In this document: positions 9,943 through 20,020 of the stretch, one piece after another
How the letters are laid out: each line of letters starts with the position of its first letter
Position numbering within the stretch: the stretch's first letter is position 1
Assembly (NCBI GenBank): GCA_963809875.1
Contig: CAWELC010000007.1
Location: forward strand, 310,001 to 374,000
DNA from: JAFGAS01 sp963809875
GTDB lineage: Bacteria; Desulfobacterota; Zymogenia; Zymogenales; Zymogenaceae
DNA length: 64,000 bases
Reading direction: 5' to 3'
Made by a program: the position numbers and the translations under genes
Notes under the pieces: generated by a model
What the model was told of the DNA's origin: nothing
The model's database searches: none
What the model saw: the letters and a program-made list of their open reading frames with translations, nothing else

Positions 9943-10509
9943 TTAAGAACACCTGATGACGCGGTCTTCCGTGAAGATGATATCGACCTTCTCGTCATGG
10001 TGCTCATGGGGCACCCGAACGACGATCTGCATATCAAAGGCCGTCGCCGCCCGCGTTGCGGTGACGTCAGACGCCAGTAACCGGTCAAAATAGCCCCCGC
10101 CGTACCCGATACGGTATCCCCCTTCGTCGAACGCGACGCCGGGAACGACGACGAGATCCAGCTCCTCGGCCGGGATTACCCGCCGGGGAATAAGCCGGGG
10201 TTCCATGATGCCGTATGTCCCTACACTCAGCTCGGACTCGTCGTCGATCGAGACGTAGATAATCCGCCGTTCATCGACGCGCACAAGGGGAAACCCAACT
10301 CTCTTGCGCTTGGCCAGGGCCTCATGAAAGATCGGTTGCGTCAATACCTCGTTTCTGAAGGGCCAGTAAAGGCCGACTACCGAAGCCGTGACAAAGGCAC
10401 TGTCCGAGATGAGACGGAGACATATCGCCCGGCTCTTGGAAGATATCTCCCGGCTGCCCAGGGCAAGACGTCGTTTCAGGACCTCTTCTCTGATCTCGTC
10501 TTTCGTCAC
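9943..10509 (-). CDS. 5-formyltetrahydrofolate cyclo-ligase
   Basis: A 188-residue protein that converts 5-formyl-THF to 5,10-methenyl-THF with ATP. It has the N-terminal R-R-x-x-L helix (EVLKRRLALGSREI), the segment VVPGVAFDEGGYRIGYGGG and the signature GYGGGYFDRLL that binds ATP phosphate. It lies 32 bases upstream of rny and directly downstream of the 6S RNA, the ssrS-ygfA arrangement known from many proteobacteria. Clean frame. Confidence 0.93.
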   Translation of the reverse strand: MTKDEIREEVLKRRLALGSREISSKSRAICLRLISDSAFVTASVVGLYWPFRNEVLTQPIFHEALAKRKRVGFPLVRVDERRIIYVSIDDESELSVGTYGIMEPRLIPRRVIPAEELDLVVVPGVAFDEGGYRIGYGGGYFDRLLASDVTATRAATAFDMQIVVRVPHEHHDEKVDIIFTEDRVIRCS

Positions 10510-10729
10510 GAGTCCAACTCATGCGCACACGAGACGCACGGGTGAGCCGCCGGATTTCACCGCCTCGGGGAGTTGATAGGAAGGGATTGGGCGTACTGAG
10601 ATGCTAAGAGCTCATACTGTTTTATAGTAGTGAGGCCGTCCCGGGGCCTTCGTTTCTCTTTTTATTCATCTATCGTAACGGTCTTTCCCTTGTCTATTCA
10701 ACGGTCCAGGAAACGGCTCTAAAAGGTTC

Positions 10730-10911
10730 ATGCCCCCCGCAGCAGTGCCGTGTGTTGGTCAAAATTTGAACCTGTTTTTTACAGGTGGGCACCGCATTGC
10801 CGTTTAAGGTTTCCTTATCTAAGGCATACACACCGCGGCGAGAGACGGCTCCCTGTTTTTCTTTTGTTGGCTCAAAAAAGATCCCCCCATCACGAACACG
10901 GCAGGGGGCAT
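10730..10911 (-). ncRNA. ssrS: 6S RNA
   Basis: No ORF fits here, but the minus strand folds as a 6S RNA of about 182 nt. The ends pair (ATGCCCCC at 10904-10911 with GGGGGCAT at 10730-10737), followed by a second pairing of GCCGTG with CACGGC. The interior holds the open-bubble strand with CCTTAGATAAGG, and the 3' side resembles the E. coli region (CCACCTG ... CAGGTTCAAA against CACCTTGAACC). A -10-like TATACAAT lies just upstream (10916-10923). Position upstream of the 5-formyl-THF cyclo-ligase gene is the classical ssrS context. 6S RNA sequesters sigma70 RNA polymerase. Ends are approximate. Confidence 0.82.
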
Positions 10912-10915
10912 GAAA

Positions 10916-10962
10916 ATTGTATACCCTCGCTGATCGCCCTCGCTGATCGCCTTCGCTGATCG
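10916..10962 (-). promoter_or_regulatory. 6S RNA promoter with three 13-bp tandem repeats
   Basis: The coding-strand -10 TATACAAT spans 10916-10923. Directly upstream, three 13-base units (CCCTCGCTGATCG, CCCTCGCTGATCG, CCTTCGCTGATCG on the plus strand) fill 10924-10962 and cover the place of the -35 box. No TTGACA is present, unlike the other promoters in this window. The repeats may be a regulator site or a simple slippage product. Confidence 0.5.
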
Positions 10963-10990
10963 ATATTGAGATAGTACGCTCCGCACGATC

Positions 10991-11050
10991 AAGGAGCGAG
11001 CCGCGCGATCGTTAACGCCGGTCCTCCGGCTTAAACGGGGCGCGCGGCCT
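10991..11050. other. GC-rich inverted repeat downstream of ftsY
   Basis: GCCGCGCG near 10991-10999 can pair with CGCGCGGC near 11040-11050, enclosing a second small hairpin (GCCGG/CCGGC). It lies past the ftsY stop and could help termination, but no clear U tract follows on the minus strand. The AT-rich stretch 11050-11110 holds nothing else I recognise. Confidence 0.3.
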
Positions 11051-11115
11051 TATTCTGATAATATTATGAAATTTTGGTGGGGAAAAGTCAAGAAATTTTG
11101 TGCATTTGTGCGCCT

Positions 11116-12065
11116 TTATGAATTCGGCGCGGACGATTGCCCTTCCTGGGCGAAGAGCGCTTCCACGAATCGATGCCGGTCAAACGGGAGCAGATCGTCG
11201 GCGCCCTCTCCAACGCCGACGTATTTGATCGGGATCATGAGGTCCTGGTAGAGAGGAAAAATCGCGCCCCCCTTGGCGCTTCCGTCGAGCTTCGTCAGGA
11301 CGATGCCCGTCACCCCGATCTCCTCGTTAAACTTCTTTGCCTGGGCGATATTGTTCTGGCCGATGCCGGCGTCAAGCACCAGGAGGGTCTCGTGGGGGGC
11401 CGCGGGCACCCGGTCGTGCAAGCACCCGTTTTACCTTCTTGAGCTCCTCCATGAGGTTGTATCTTGTATGAAGCCTTCCGGCGGTATCCACAAAGAGATA
11501 GTCGATGCGGCGCGCCTGTGCCCGGACGAGCGCGTCGAACGCGACGGCGGCGGGGTCGGCCCCCTGTTTCTGAGAGATGACCTCGATGCCGAGGCGGTCG
11601 CCCCAGACGGCCAGCTGTTCGACGGCGGCGTCGCGAAACGTATCCCCGGCGGCCAGGATGACGCTCTTGCCGTCCTGGATCAGGCGGCGTGCTATCTTGG
11701 CGATGGTGGTGGTCTTCCCGGTGCCGTTCACTCCCAGCACGAGGACTACGGTGGGAGGAACGTCGCTGCTGGGAGATCACCCCTTCGCTCCCCTCGAGGA
11801 TGGACAGCAGCGACTCTTTGATCCGCTCGGTCCCCGCGGTCGGGCTCGCGTCGTTCTTGGCGGCCCAAGCCGCAAGGTCGTCAAGTATGCGCAGGGTCAG
11901 GGGAAGGCCGATGTCGGCGGTAACGAGAAGCTCCTCGATCTCGTCGCGAAGCCCGTCATCCAGGCCGTGCGTCCCCGAGATCAGCGAATCGAGCTGGCCG
12001 GTGAAGTTCCGCCGGGTTTTGGAGAGCGCGCCCAGGAAGGATGAGATGAGTCCGCCGCCCGTCAT
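11116..12065 (-). CDS. ftsY: Signal recognition particle receptor FtsY, two frameshifts
   Basis: SRP receptor GTPase that docks ribosome-nascent chains at the inner membrane. The N domain is followed by the G domain with LGVNGTGKTTTIAK (P loop), DTFRDAAVEQL, VDTAGRLHT and TKLDGSAKGG, then GEGADDLLPFD near the C-terminus. Breaks near 11765 and near 11420 are each repaired by removing one base, giving about 315 residues, the size of an FtsY without the long acidic A domain. GQNNIAQAKKFNE replaces the more usual GQNAL. The start ATG overlaps the stop of the upstream roadblock gene by 4 bases. Confidence 0.92.
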
Positions 12066-12421
12066 TGGGCTTCCCTGGCAATATCGACGATCGCTTTCTG
12101 GAGCTTGCCCAGGGAAAACGAGATCAGGGGAGTCGGCGCCAGACGGAGCACAAGGTAGTTGCCGTCGTCCAGCGGGCTGGTTATGACATAGAGGTTGTCC
12201 GTCCTGATGAAGACCTCATGATGCCTGCCCGCATTCATCCGCTTTTCTATTGCCGCAAGCTTCTGGTGGATGAGCACCATATGGGCCCCCAGGAGCTTCA
12301 TCTGGTACTCGTTCTCCGGGGCATAGGTGATGATCTCATCACCGTGACGATCCACGAGGATACATCCGGACGCCTGCGGGATTTCGTCCACAAGCCGCTT
12401 GATCGTATCGAAAAAGAGCAT
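12062..12421 (-). CDS. Roadblock/LC7-domain protein (MglB-like)
   Basis: A 119-residue protein with the roadblock/LC7 fold pattern: a helix (FFDTIKRLVDEIPQ), the strand pair ASGCILVDRHGDEIITYAP, a long central helix with IHQKLAAIEKRM, then strands FIRTDNLYVITSPLDDGNYLVLRLAP and a final helix. Such proteins dimerise and act as partners or GAPs of small Ras-like GTPases (MglB with MglA). No MglA gene is in the window. It lies 11 bases downstream of smc and overlaps ftsY by ATGA, so it is expressed with both. The specific partner is unknown. Confidence 0.7.
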   Translation of the reverse strand: MLFFDTIKRLVDEIPQASGCILVDRHGDEIITYAPENEYQMKLLGAHMVLIHQKLAAIEKRMNAGRHHEVFIRTDNLYVITSPLDDGNYLVLRLAPTPLISFSLGKLQKAIVDIAREAQ

Positions 12422-12432
12422 CGGTTCCCCCT

Positions 12433-15400
12433 CTAGGAGGTCAGCTTGACCGAAACGGTCTTTGACACCCCGGGCTCCTCCATGGTGAGCCCATAGAGGG
12501 TGTCGGCCATCTCCATCGTCCTCTTGTTATGGGTGATCAGGATGACCTGGGAAAATCGCGAGATCTCTTTGAGGACATCGATGATACGCTCGGTATTGAT
12601 GTCGTCCAGAGGCGCATCCATCTCGTCCATCATGCAAAACGGCGTGGGCTTTACCATAAAGACCGCAAAGATCAGGGCGATGGCCGTCAGTGCCTTCTCG
12701 CCGCCGGAAAGGAGCGTGATACTGGAGAGCCGCTTTCCCGGTGGCTGGGCCAGGATATCGACCCCGCTCTCGAGGGGATCGGATTCATCTGTCAGGATAA
12801 GCCGCGCCCTGCCTCCCGGCAGCAGCCGAGCGAAGACATCCTTGAACTTCTCGTCGATCTCCGCAAAGGCCGCCATAAATCGCTCCCGCGACTTTCGGTC
12901 GATCCGTTTGATGGTATCGGTGAGGGATTCCAGGGAGGTCACGAGGTCGGTTTGCTGCGTTTTGAGAAACTCGTGCCGCTCGGCAAGCGTGTTGTATTCC
13001 GAGAGCGCCATGAGGTTCACCTCGCCGAAACGATCGATCTTCCTTCGGGCCGCCTCGAGCTTCGCCGTGAGCTCCTCGTCGGTTATCTCCTCGGTCAGGT
13101 ACCCGGCGTGTATCTCCCTCAGGTCCTCCTGATGCCGCTCCCGGATTCGCGTCGTGAGGTTTTCCTGTGCGAAAGCGATTTCCTTCATGGCATCCCGCTC
13201 TCGCTGGATCTCATCTCTGACGGACGCGAGGTTTTTGGCCAGTTGTCTCTTCTCCTCGTCCAGATCGTGCTGCTTGATGACGGCCGCGTCCAGCTCGGCC
13301 CTCGCGTCACGCATCCTGTCCTCGATCTGCTTGGACTCCTCTATGGCGGCAAACAGGTCGGCCTCGGTCTCGGCGATCCGCCGGGTATAGTCCTCGATCT
13401 CCGCCATCCCTTCCTGGACGGACGTGCGCCTGTTTTCCTGATCCTTCCGGGCGCGGACGATCTGCTTGTTGAGCTCCTCCTGGGACGAAAGGAGGTGCCG
13501 CTTGGCGTCCTGGGCGGTTTGAGCGGCCAGCCTGATCTCCGTCTCCTGGTCCTCTAACTGCTTCATCTCCTGCTGCCGCTGTGCGAGGGCCCACTTGGAC
13601 CCGTCGGCCGTCGTTCTGAGCTCGCGCTCGTTCTTCTCGGCCTCCGAAAGGGCGGTGATCGACTCTTCGAGCTCCTGTCTCAGGCGCACGATCTCCGCCC
13701 CGTCGCGCTCAATCTCGGCGGCGATTGTCTCGTGGGCTTTGGAGAGTCGCAGCTCATCCCTCTGGTGGGAGGTGAGCTGTCCGTCGAGTTTTTCGATCTC
13801 GATCTTGAGAGAGGTCAGCTCCGCCTCGGTCTCCTTTTCACGCTTCTGCCCGTCGGCCAGCGCCGTCCGTGTCTTCTGGAGCTCCTATCGTCCCGCCGCG
13901 CGAGGTCTTTACCGATTACCCCAAGCTCTTCGGTCAGGGCCTTTTTTTCCCGCTTGTTTTTCAGGAGGGAGAATTGCCGCTCGCGGCTTCCGCCGCCGAA
14001 GATCAGCCCGTCCCGCGTCAGCACCTCGCCCTCCAGGGTCACGAGGGCGGCGTCGGGCCGCTTGGATTCCCAGAGATCGATGGCCTGCCCCAGATCGGAG
14101 GTCAAGTACGCGCCTGCAAGCAGGGTCTTGAGGATATCCGAGTTCGACCCCTTTACCGTCACGAAATCACCGAGCCTTCCCATAACTCCGTCGGCTGCGG
14201 GCCCGCCCGGGGCGGCCCGATTGATCGAGCCGACCGGAATAAAGACGGCCCTTCCCGATCCGGAGCCTTTGAGCCGGTCGATGTGATTCTTGGCGTCCTT
14301 CGGTCCCCTGACGACAACCGCGGAGACCGCCTCACCCGAGGTAGCCCTCGAGGGCCTTTTCGTGCCGCTCGTCTGACTCGATGAAATCGGCGAAGATCCC
14401 CAGCACGCCTTGCGCGGTCGCCGGTCATGACGGTCTTGGTCCCTTCGGCAAGGCCCTCAAAGTTCTTCTCCATCTCGTCCAGGGAATTGACTCTCAGCGT
14501 CGCCTTGGTCAGCGATTCCTCGACCTGCCGGTGCTCCGCGGTCAATCGGGCTTCCTGTTCCTTGTGACGCCCGACCTCCTCCTGAACCCGGACAAGGGCA
14601 TCGGTCTTCCGGTCGCGCTCCTGCGCGCTCCGTTCTTTCTTGGAACCGATTTCCGCAAGCAGGGCCGCGAGGCGTCGCCTTCTCTTCGGCGATGGAGGAG
14701 AGTTCGCCCTGCTTTTTCTCGATGTCCTGCTCGGATCGCTCGATCCATTTCTCCGTCGACGAGATCGTGTTGTTGATCCGCGCGATGCGCGACGCCTCGG
14801 CCATCTGGTTTTCCCGGATGGATTCCCACCGGGCCGTCAGGTCGTCTATGACCTCGGCCAGGGCGGCGATCTTATTCTCGATGATCTCCGGTCTGCTCGT
14901 TGATGGGAACCGGAGTCCTGGTCGCATTCGGCAATTTGCTGATCCGTCTGTTCAAGGCGGAGCCGTATTTTCCTCGATGAGGCGGGTCAGTTCGTCGATA
15001 TCCCGCGTGAAGATGGCGTTCTGATTGGTCGTCAGCGCGATGCGCTCCTTGAGGTGGTCGATCTTCTGTTCGAGGGTCTTTATCTCGGTTTCGTTCGTGT
15101 AGAAGCTCTTCTGGATCTCGGAAAACGATTCTTCCTTTTCGAGGGCGGCCGTCTTCTCTTGCTCTATGGTCGCCTCCAGCACCGACAGGCGGGTGGACAG
15201 GCAACGTCTCTTCCGTTCCTTTTCGCGCCAGCGCCTGCCCCGTCCGATCGAGGCCTTCGGCAAGCCGGAGGCGAACTGGCGGGCGGCGGCGATCAGCTCC
15301 AGTCGCTTCACGTCCGTCTTGAGGACCTTATATTCCTCGGCCTTCCTGGCCTGCTGGGAGAGGGAGTCCATCTGCCGCTTCACCTCGCCGATGATGTCTC

Positions 15401-15984
15401 CGACGCGCAGCAGGTTGGTCTGGGTCGCCTCCATCTTCCGCTGGGACTCGATCTTCTTGGCCTTATACTTGGTAATGCCGGCGACCTCTTCGATGATGCT
15501 GCGCCGGTCGACCGGCCGGGCGGTGACCAGGTCGCCGATCTGGCCCTGTGCGATCATCGAGTAGGCCTTGGAGCCGACGCCCGTGCCCATAAAGAGGTCG
15601 GTGATGTCCTTGAGGCGACAGGGGGTCTTGTTGAGGAAGTATTCGCTCTCTCCCGAGCGGTAGATACGGCGACGAACGGTGATCTCGTGGTAGTGGGAGA
15701 AAGCTGTGGGGAAGGTTGCCGTCGATATTGCCGAAGGTAAGGGTCACCTCGGCCATCCCGAGAGGCTTTTTTTCGCGGGAGCCGTTGAAGATGACGTCCT
15801 CCATCGACTTGCCCCTGAGCGTCTTGGCGCTCTGCTCGCCGAGGGCCCACTTGATGGCGTCCATCAGGTTCGATTTTCCGGAGCCGTTCGGACCGACGAT
15901 GGCGGTAACGCCGTCGGGAAAGGTGAGCGTGACCTTGTCGATGAATGACTTGAAGCCGATGATGTCAAGTTTCTTCAGTTTCAT
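12433..15984 (-). CDS. smc: Chromosome segregation protein SMC, about seven frameshifts
   Basis: Full-length SMC ATPase (about 1184 codons) for chromosome condensation. The N-terminus has IIGFKSFIDK and Walker A GPNGSGKSN, and further on the conserved SGESEYFLNKTPCRLKDI. Long coiled coils flank a hinge region about 13900-14400 (GRLGDFVTVKG ... GEVLTRDGLIFGGG). The C-terminal head carries the signature LLSGGEKALTA and Walker B FCMMDEMDAPLDD. Frames change near 15705, 14970, 14895, 14683, 14424, 14345 and 13890; a compensating pair near 15220-15275 is possible. Because head motifs at both ends and total length are intact, sequencing error is more likely than a pseudogene. Start ATG 15984 is followed by MKLKKLDIIGFKSF; the ribosome site is weak. 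Confidence 0.9.
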
Positions 15985-16136
15985 GATTTCGATGTCGCGA
16001 TTATCTTTAGCACAACCCCGATCGGATTGTAAAGTGAAAAACTTATATATAGCCCCTATCGGCGCAGACCAAACCACAATATGTTGTATATATCCGGTCG
16101 CCTCAGTATATTTGCCATCCTCGCCGGAACGGGGAC

Positions 16137-17331
16137 TCATGCGGAGAAGCGTGTCGCGGCCGTACCGCGCGGGCACATGCGGCGCGTCGCGGGATTCAGG
16201 GGCCGCCGCCGGCCTTCCTGCCTCGATCGTGCGCCCTTTCTTCTTTTGCCGGGCACATAGGGGCAGAGCGGCTCCTGGGCGAGGTAGTCGCCGTCTGAAA
16301 GAGCGCGCGGGCGCTGCATCCGCCGCAGATATCCACGTGCTCACAGACGCCGCATTTTCCGCCGAGCAGCGAGTAGTCCCTCAGGCGGCAGAATACCTCG
16401 GCCCGTTCCCAGATATCCCTGATCGGGGTCTCGGGTGACGTTGCCGCCGGTTACCTCGAGGTATCCGCAGGGCTGGGTCGTTCCGTCGTGCGAGATAGAA
16501 TAGAAACGATATGCCGCCCAGACATCCCCGCGTGGAGGCCGCAAATCCGTGCCCGCCGTCCCGGAGGACCGTGCCCTCCCGCGACGCCGTCTCGCGCCGT
16601 ATCCTCATGTACTGGGGGGCGCAGGTGACCTTGACGGGATACGGGGCGCTCGTCTCGTAGCGGTAGATCCGGCCGAGCACCTCCTCGTACTCCTCCGCGC
16701 CGAGGGAGTCGCCGGCCCGATCTTCGGCGCCGCGGCCCGTCGGGACCAGGAGAAAGAGGTGGTGGGCGTCGGCTCCGAGCCGGGCCGCCAGGGTCCTCGA
16801 TCTCGGCAAGCTCGGCGACGTTGCGCTCCTGGTGACGGTCGTATTGATCTGAAACGAGAGGCCCTCGCGCTTGGCGTTCTCGATCCCGAAAAGCGCACCG
16901 GAAAATGCCCCGGCAACCCCCCGGAGCGTCATCGTGCGAGCGCTCGTCCTGTGCCGTCGATGGAGATGGAGATCCGGGCTATCCCGGCCTCGATGAGCCG
17001 ACGGACGGTCTGGCGTTCGAGAAGCGTTCCGTTGGTGGCCAGCACCATCCTCAGGCCCAGGTCCGTGCCGTGCCGGGCGATCGTAAAGACGTCGTCCCGC
17101 AGCAGCGGCTCGCCCCCCGTGAGGATGATGATGGGCGAGGAGAAGGACGCGATTTCCGACAGGAGCCCGAGCGACCGCCGGGTCGGACAGCTCGCCCGGG
17201 TACGGCCCCCGCTCGGCCGACGCCCGGCAGTGCGCGCAGGCAAGGTTACACGACCGCGTCAGCTCCCAGGCAACGAGCCTCAGGGGCGGGGGCGAACCGA
17301 TCGGTGGTGTCGTCTCGGTTGGATGCATCAC
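16137..17331 (-). CDS. AhbD/NirJ-family radical SAM protein of heme biosynthesis, several frameshifts
   Basis: The N-terminus has ELTRSCNLACAHCRASA, the CxxxCxxC radical SAM cluster, then LTGGEPLLRDD and SISIDG. The middle (GADAHHLFLLVPTGRG; EEYEEVLGRIY; CAPQYMRI) and the C-terminal auxiliary-cluster region (CLGG; ISHDGTTQPCGYLEV; KCGVCEHVDICGGCSARAL; CPYVP) are in shifting frames, with changes near 17195, 16925, 16800, 16545, 16410 and 16285. This layout is that of AhbC/AhbD/NirJ enzymes, which act on iron-(didecarboxysiro/copro)porphyrin in the siroheme-dependent route. The start overlaps the hemB stop by 4 bases, matching the hemB-ahb arrangement known in Desulfovibrio. Whether it is AhbC, AhbD or NirJ cannot be settled here. 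The stop at 16137 depends on the last frame. Confidence 0.75.
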
Positions 17332-18323
17332 GATGCCGGCCGCGACAGGATTTCGGCCGCCTCGGGGGCGAAATATGATATGATCAGATCGGCCCCGGCC
17401 CGCTTGATGGACACCAGGATTTCCATCATGACGCGCTCACCGTCGATCCATCCGTTTTGTGCGGCGGCCTTTACCATCGCATACTCACCGCTGACGCTGT
17501 AGGCCGCAATCGGCAGGTCGAAACGATCCCTGACCAGCGAGATCACGTCGAGGTAGGCCAGCGCCGGTTTTACCATGATGATATCGGCCCCTTCCTCGAC
17601 GTCGAGCGCCGCCTCCCGCAGGGCCTCACGCACGTTGGGCGGGTCCATCTGATGGGAGCGGCGGTCCCCGAAGGCCGGCGCGGACCCCGCGGCCTCTCGA
17701 AACGGCCCGTAGAAACCGGACGCGTATTTGGCCGCGTACGACATGATCGGGATATCGGTAAATCCCTTCTCGTCCAGCGCCTGTCGGATCGACCCGATCC
17801 TGCCGTCCATCATGTCCGACGGGGCCACCATGTCGGCCCCGGCCCGGGCATGCGTGACGGCCATGCGGGCCAGCAGCTCCACGGTGGGGTCGTTGACGAT
17901 CGTGCCGTCGGCGACGATCCCGCAGTGTCCGTGGCTGGTGTATTCGCAGAGGCAGACGTCCGTGATGACCACGAGGTCGGGGACGGCGGCCTTGAGCGCC
18001 CTGACGGCTTTCTGCACGACCCCGTCGTCGTCATACCCGGAGGTTCCCATCTCATCCTTCGTCTCGGGGATGCCGAACAGGAGGACCGCCCGAATCCCGA
18101 GGCGCCGCACTCGTTCGGCCTCCCGGACCAGACGGTCGGCCGAAAGACGAAAGATTCCGGGCATGGCCGGGATTTCCTCTTTCTTGTCCGTGCCGAAGAC
18201 GACGAACATCGGGTAGATGAAGTCGGCCGCATCGAGCCTGGTCTCCTCGACCATGCCCCGGAGCGACTCCGTCATCCTGAGTCGTCTCATCCTGGTTACC
18301 GGAAACATCAGCGGCAGCCCCAT
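17328..18323 (-). CDS. hemB: Delta-aminolevulinic acid dehydratase (porphobilinogen synthase)
   Basis: Condenses two 5-aminolevulinate molecules to porphobilinogen, the second committed tetrapyrrole step. 331 residues. DVCLCEYTSHGHCG is the cysteine-rich metal site of the zinc type. The two active-site lysines are in IMSYAAKYASGFYGPF and IIMVKPALAYLD, and PIAAYSVSGEYAMVKAA follows. Clean frame. It is translationally coupled (ATGA) to the AhbD/NirJ-like gene, consistent with feeding a siroheme-based heme or heme d1 route. Confidence 0.95.
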   Translation of the reverse strand: MGLPLMFPVTRMRRLRMTESLRGMVEETRLDAADFIYPMFVVFGTDKKEEIPAMPGIFRLSADRLVREAERVRRLGIRAVLLFGIPETKDEMGTSGYDDDGVVQKAVRALKAAVPDLVVITDVCLCEYTSHGHCGIVADGTIVNDPTVELLARMAVTHARAGADMVAPSDMMDGRIGSIRQALDEKGFTDIPIMSYAAKYASGFYGPFREAAGSAPAFGDRRSHQMDPPNVREALREAALDVEEGADIIMVKPALAYLDVISLVRDRFDLPIAAYSVSGEYAMVKAAAQNGWIDGERVMMEILVSIKRAGADLIISYFAPEAAEILSRPAS

Positions 18324-18430
18324 TCGTGGTAATTTTGTTATGGTATCACATCGGCTTTACCTTTTCAAGACTAATTGACGGCCCGGGAAAAGAGCGATAC
18401 AATACGGGAACATTACGGAGAGCCAAACGG

Positions 18431-19194
18431 TGAGACTGATCCGAAACATTATGTCTGGTTATCCTGTTCCTTTCGATCCTCCCGGGCGCTGTCGGCCGCC
18501 GGCGCTGCCGAGCAACCGACCAAGGTCGTCGTCCTGGTTCACGGCTTTATGGACACCCGATTTCACCTCTACTTCATGGAAAAGGAGCTGATCGCCGACG
18601 GATACGTGGTGATCAACAAGACCTATCCGAGCGTCAGCATGAGCATCGAAGAATGCGCCGATTACCTGGCCGGGGTGATCGAGCGCGGCACCGAGGATAT
18701 CGAGGGCCCCTATGAGCTCAATTTTGTCACCCACAGCATGGGAGGGCTGGTCGCCCGCTGTTACCTTTCCCGGTACCATCCGCCCCAGGCGAAACGGCTC
18801 GTAATGATCGCCACACCGAACCGCGGGGTGATGAAGGCCGAGCTGGCGGCGAAGCTCCCCCTGGCCGAAAAGGTCCTCGGCCCTGCCCTGATGGAGATGG
18901 CCCAGGGCCGCGATTACCTGTGCGGCGCTCTGCGGGGGCGCGCCCGCCGTCGAGTTCGGCGTCATCGCAGGCGGCAAGGGCGACGGAAAAGGCTACTCGC
19001 CGCTCATCCCCGGCGACGACGACGGGACCGTCTCGGTCCGATCCGCGTATCTTCCCGGGGCGTCCGACTTTCTGCTCCTGGATCATATCCACAACTTCAT
19101 CTGCTTTTACGACGATACGATCCGCAACACGCGCGCGTTTCTCGAGAGCGGCTCCTTCCTCATGCACACCGCCCCGCCCGCCGACACCGACTGA
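18431..19194 (+). CDS. Secreted lipase-like alpha/beta hydrolase, frameshifted
   Basis: The core reads VVVLVHGFMDTRFHL (oxyanion region), NFVTHSMGGLVARCYLSRYH (nucleophile Ser in THSMGG) and MIATPNRG, typical of triacylglycerol lipase/PGAP1-like hydrolases. A frame change near 18935 (one extra base in CGGGGGC) leads to EFGVIAGGKGDG, GDDDGTVSV and a catalytic-His candidate in LLLDHIHNFI. The N-terminus also appears shifted: LVILFLSILP in another frame, joined to ALSAAGAAEQPT, would give a signal peptide. That places the start at GTG 18431, preceded by GGAG at about 10 bases. The GDDDGTVSV...H element is shared with lipases that process acyl chains. Substrate unknown. Confidence 0.7.
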
Positions 19195-19270
19195 CAATAC
19201 GGCGCCGCCTTTATCCCCGCGGGCCGGGACACAACAATGAAGGTAATAATAAATTAAATCTACTTTTTAC

Positions 19271-19299
19271 TTGACACCGCGCTTTTTTCCACCTAGAAT
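19271..19299 (+). promoter_or_regulatory. Sigma70-type promoter upstream of the MerR-type gene
   Basis: TTGACA 19271-19276, 17-base spacer, TAGAAT 19294-19299. Predicted start of transcription is near 19306, leaving a leader of about 155 bases before ATG 19461. Confidence 0.75.
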
Positions 19300-19460
19300 A
19301 CGATTATATATTGCCAATGTTCCGCTTTTTTGATACTATCCGTTCCGGCATGCGTGGCGGCCTGTCCGGACCGGAGTCGGAACGTGGCAGGAAGGGATCG
19401 ATAGAGACGGCGGGTAAATACGATAGAAACTTTTTATTCACTTATATAAGATGTGACGAT

Positions 19461-19898
19461 ATGGCTGAAACGGAAACAAACGATATCAAGGAGCGAAGCT
19501 ACTCCGCGGCCTTCGTGATGGATCTGTTCGGCATTACCCGTCAGCAGCTCTATTACTGGAGGAAGAACCTCCTCAGATCGCGCGGGAGGGGCACGGGGAA
19601 ACAAACCAATTATTCGTTCCTCGACCTCGTTGCCATCAAGACTATCCTCAACCTCAAGGACGAAGGGGTCTCCACCAACATGATCACCCGGGTCATCAAG
19701 AAATCGCATGACCTCTTCCCCGACATGGAGAACCTTCTTGCCAACACGCCGATCATCCCCGCCGGGGGCCGCCTCATCGTCATCTACCGGGGCAAGGCCT
19801 ACGAGGGAACGACCGGGCAGGGAGTCTTCATCAGCCTCCTGGAAGTGGAAAAAGAGGTGGAGGAAAGCATCCGGGAGAAACTGCGGGCAAGCGCCTGA
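19461..19898 (+). CDS. MerR-type HTH regulator
   Basis: The 145 residues begin with a winged-helix HTH of MerR type: YSAAFVMDLFGITRQQLYYW, then YSFLDLVAIKTILNLKDEGVSTNMITRVIK. The rest (FPDMENLLANTPIIPAGGRLIVIYRGKAYEG) is a short C-terminal domain without the metal-binding cysteines of classical MerR proteins. An acidic helix ends the protein. Start: ATG 19461; an in-frame ATG at 19317 would add a long Arg-rich extension and lies only about 10 bases from the predicted transcript start. The following HIT gene is in the same direction, 122 bases on. The target is unknown. Confidence 0.7.
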   Translation: MAETETNDIKERSYSAAFVMDLFGITRQQLYYWRKNLLRSRGRGTGKQTNYSFLDLVAIKTILNLKDEGVSTNMITRVIKKSHDLFPDMENLLANTPIIPAGGRLIVIYRGKAYEGTTGQGVFISLLEVEKEVEESIREKLRASA

Positions 19899-20020
19899 AC
19901 CGGCTGCCGGGCGCCGGCGAGCCTCGACGGTGTTCTCATTGAAGACGCGGGCGCGGAAAGGCTTGAGGGCCTCGGGCCGCGACGGCGCCCGATTAGATCG
20001 AAAGGAAACGGACATCAGCG

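Noticed and set aside
10924..10962. Possible CRISPR-like array
   Set aside because: Repeats are 13 bases, contiguous and without spacers; a tandem repeat, not a CRISPR.
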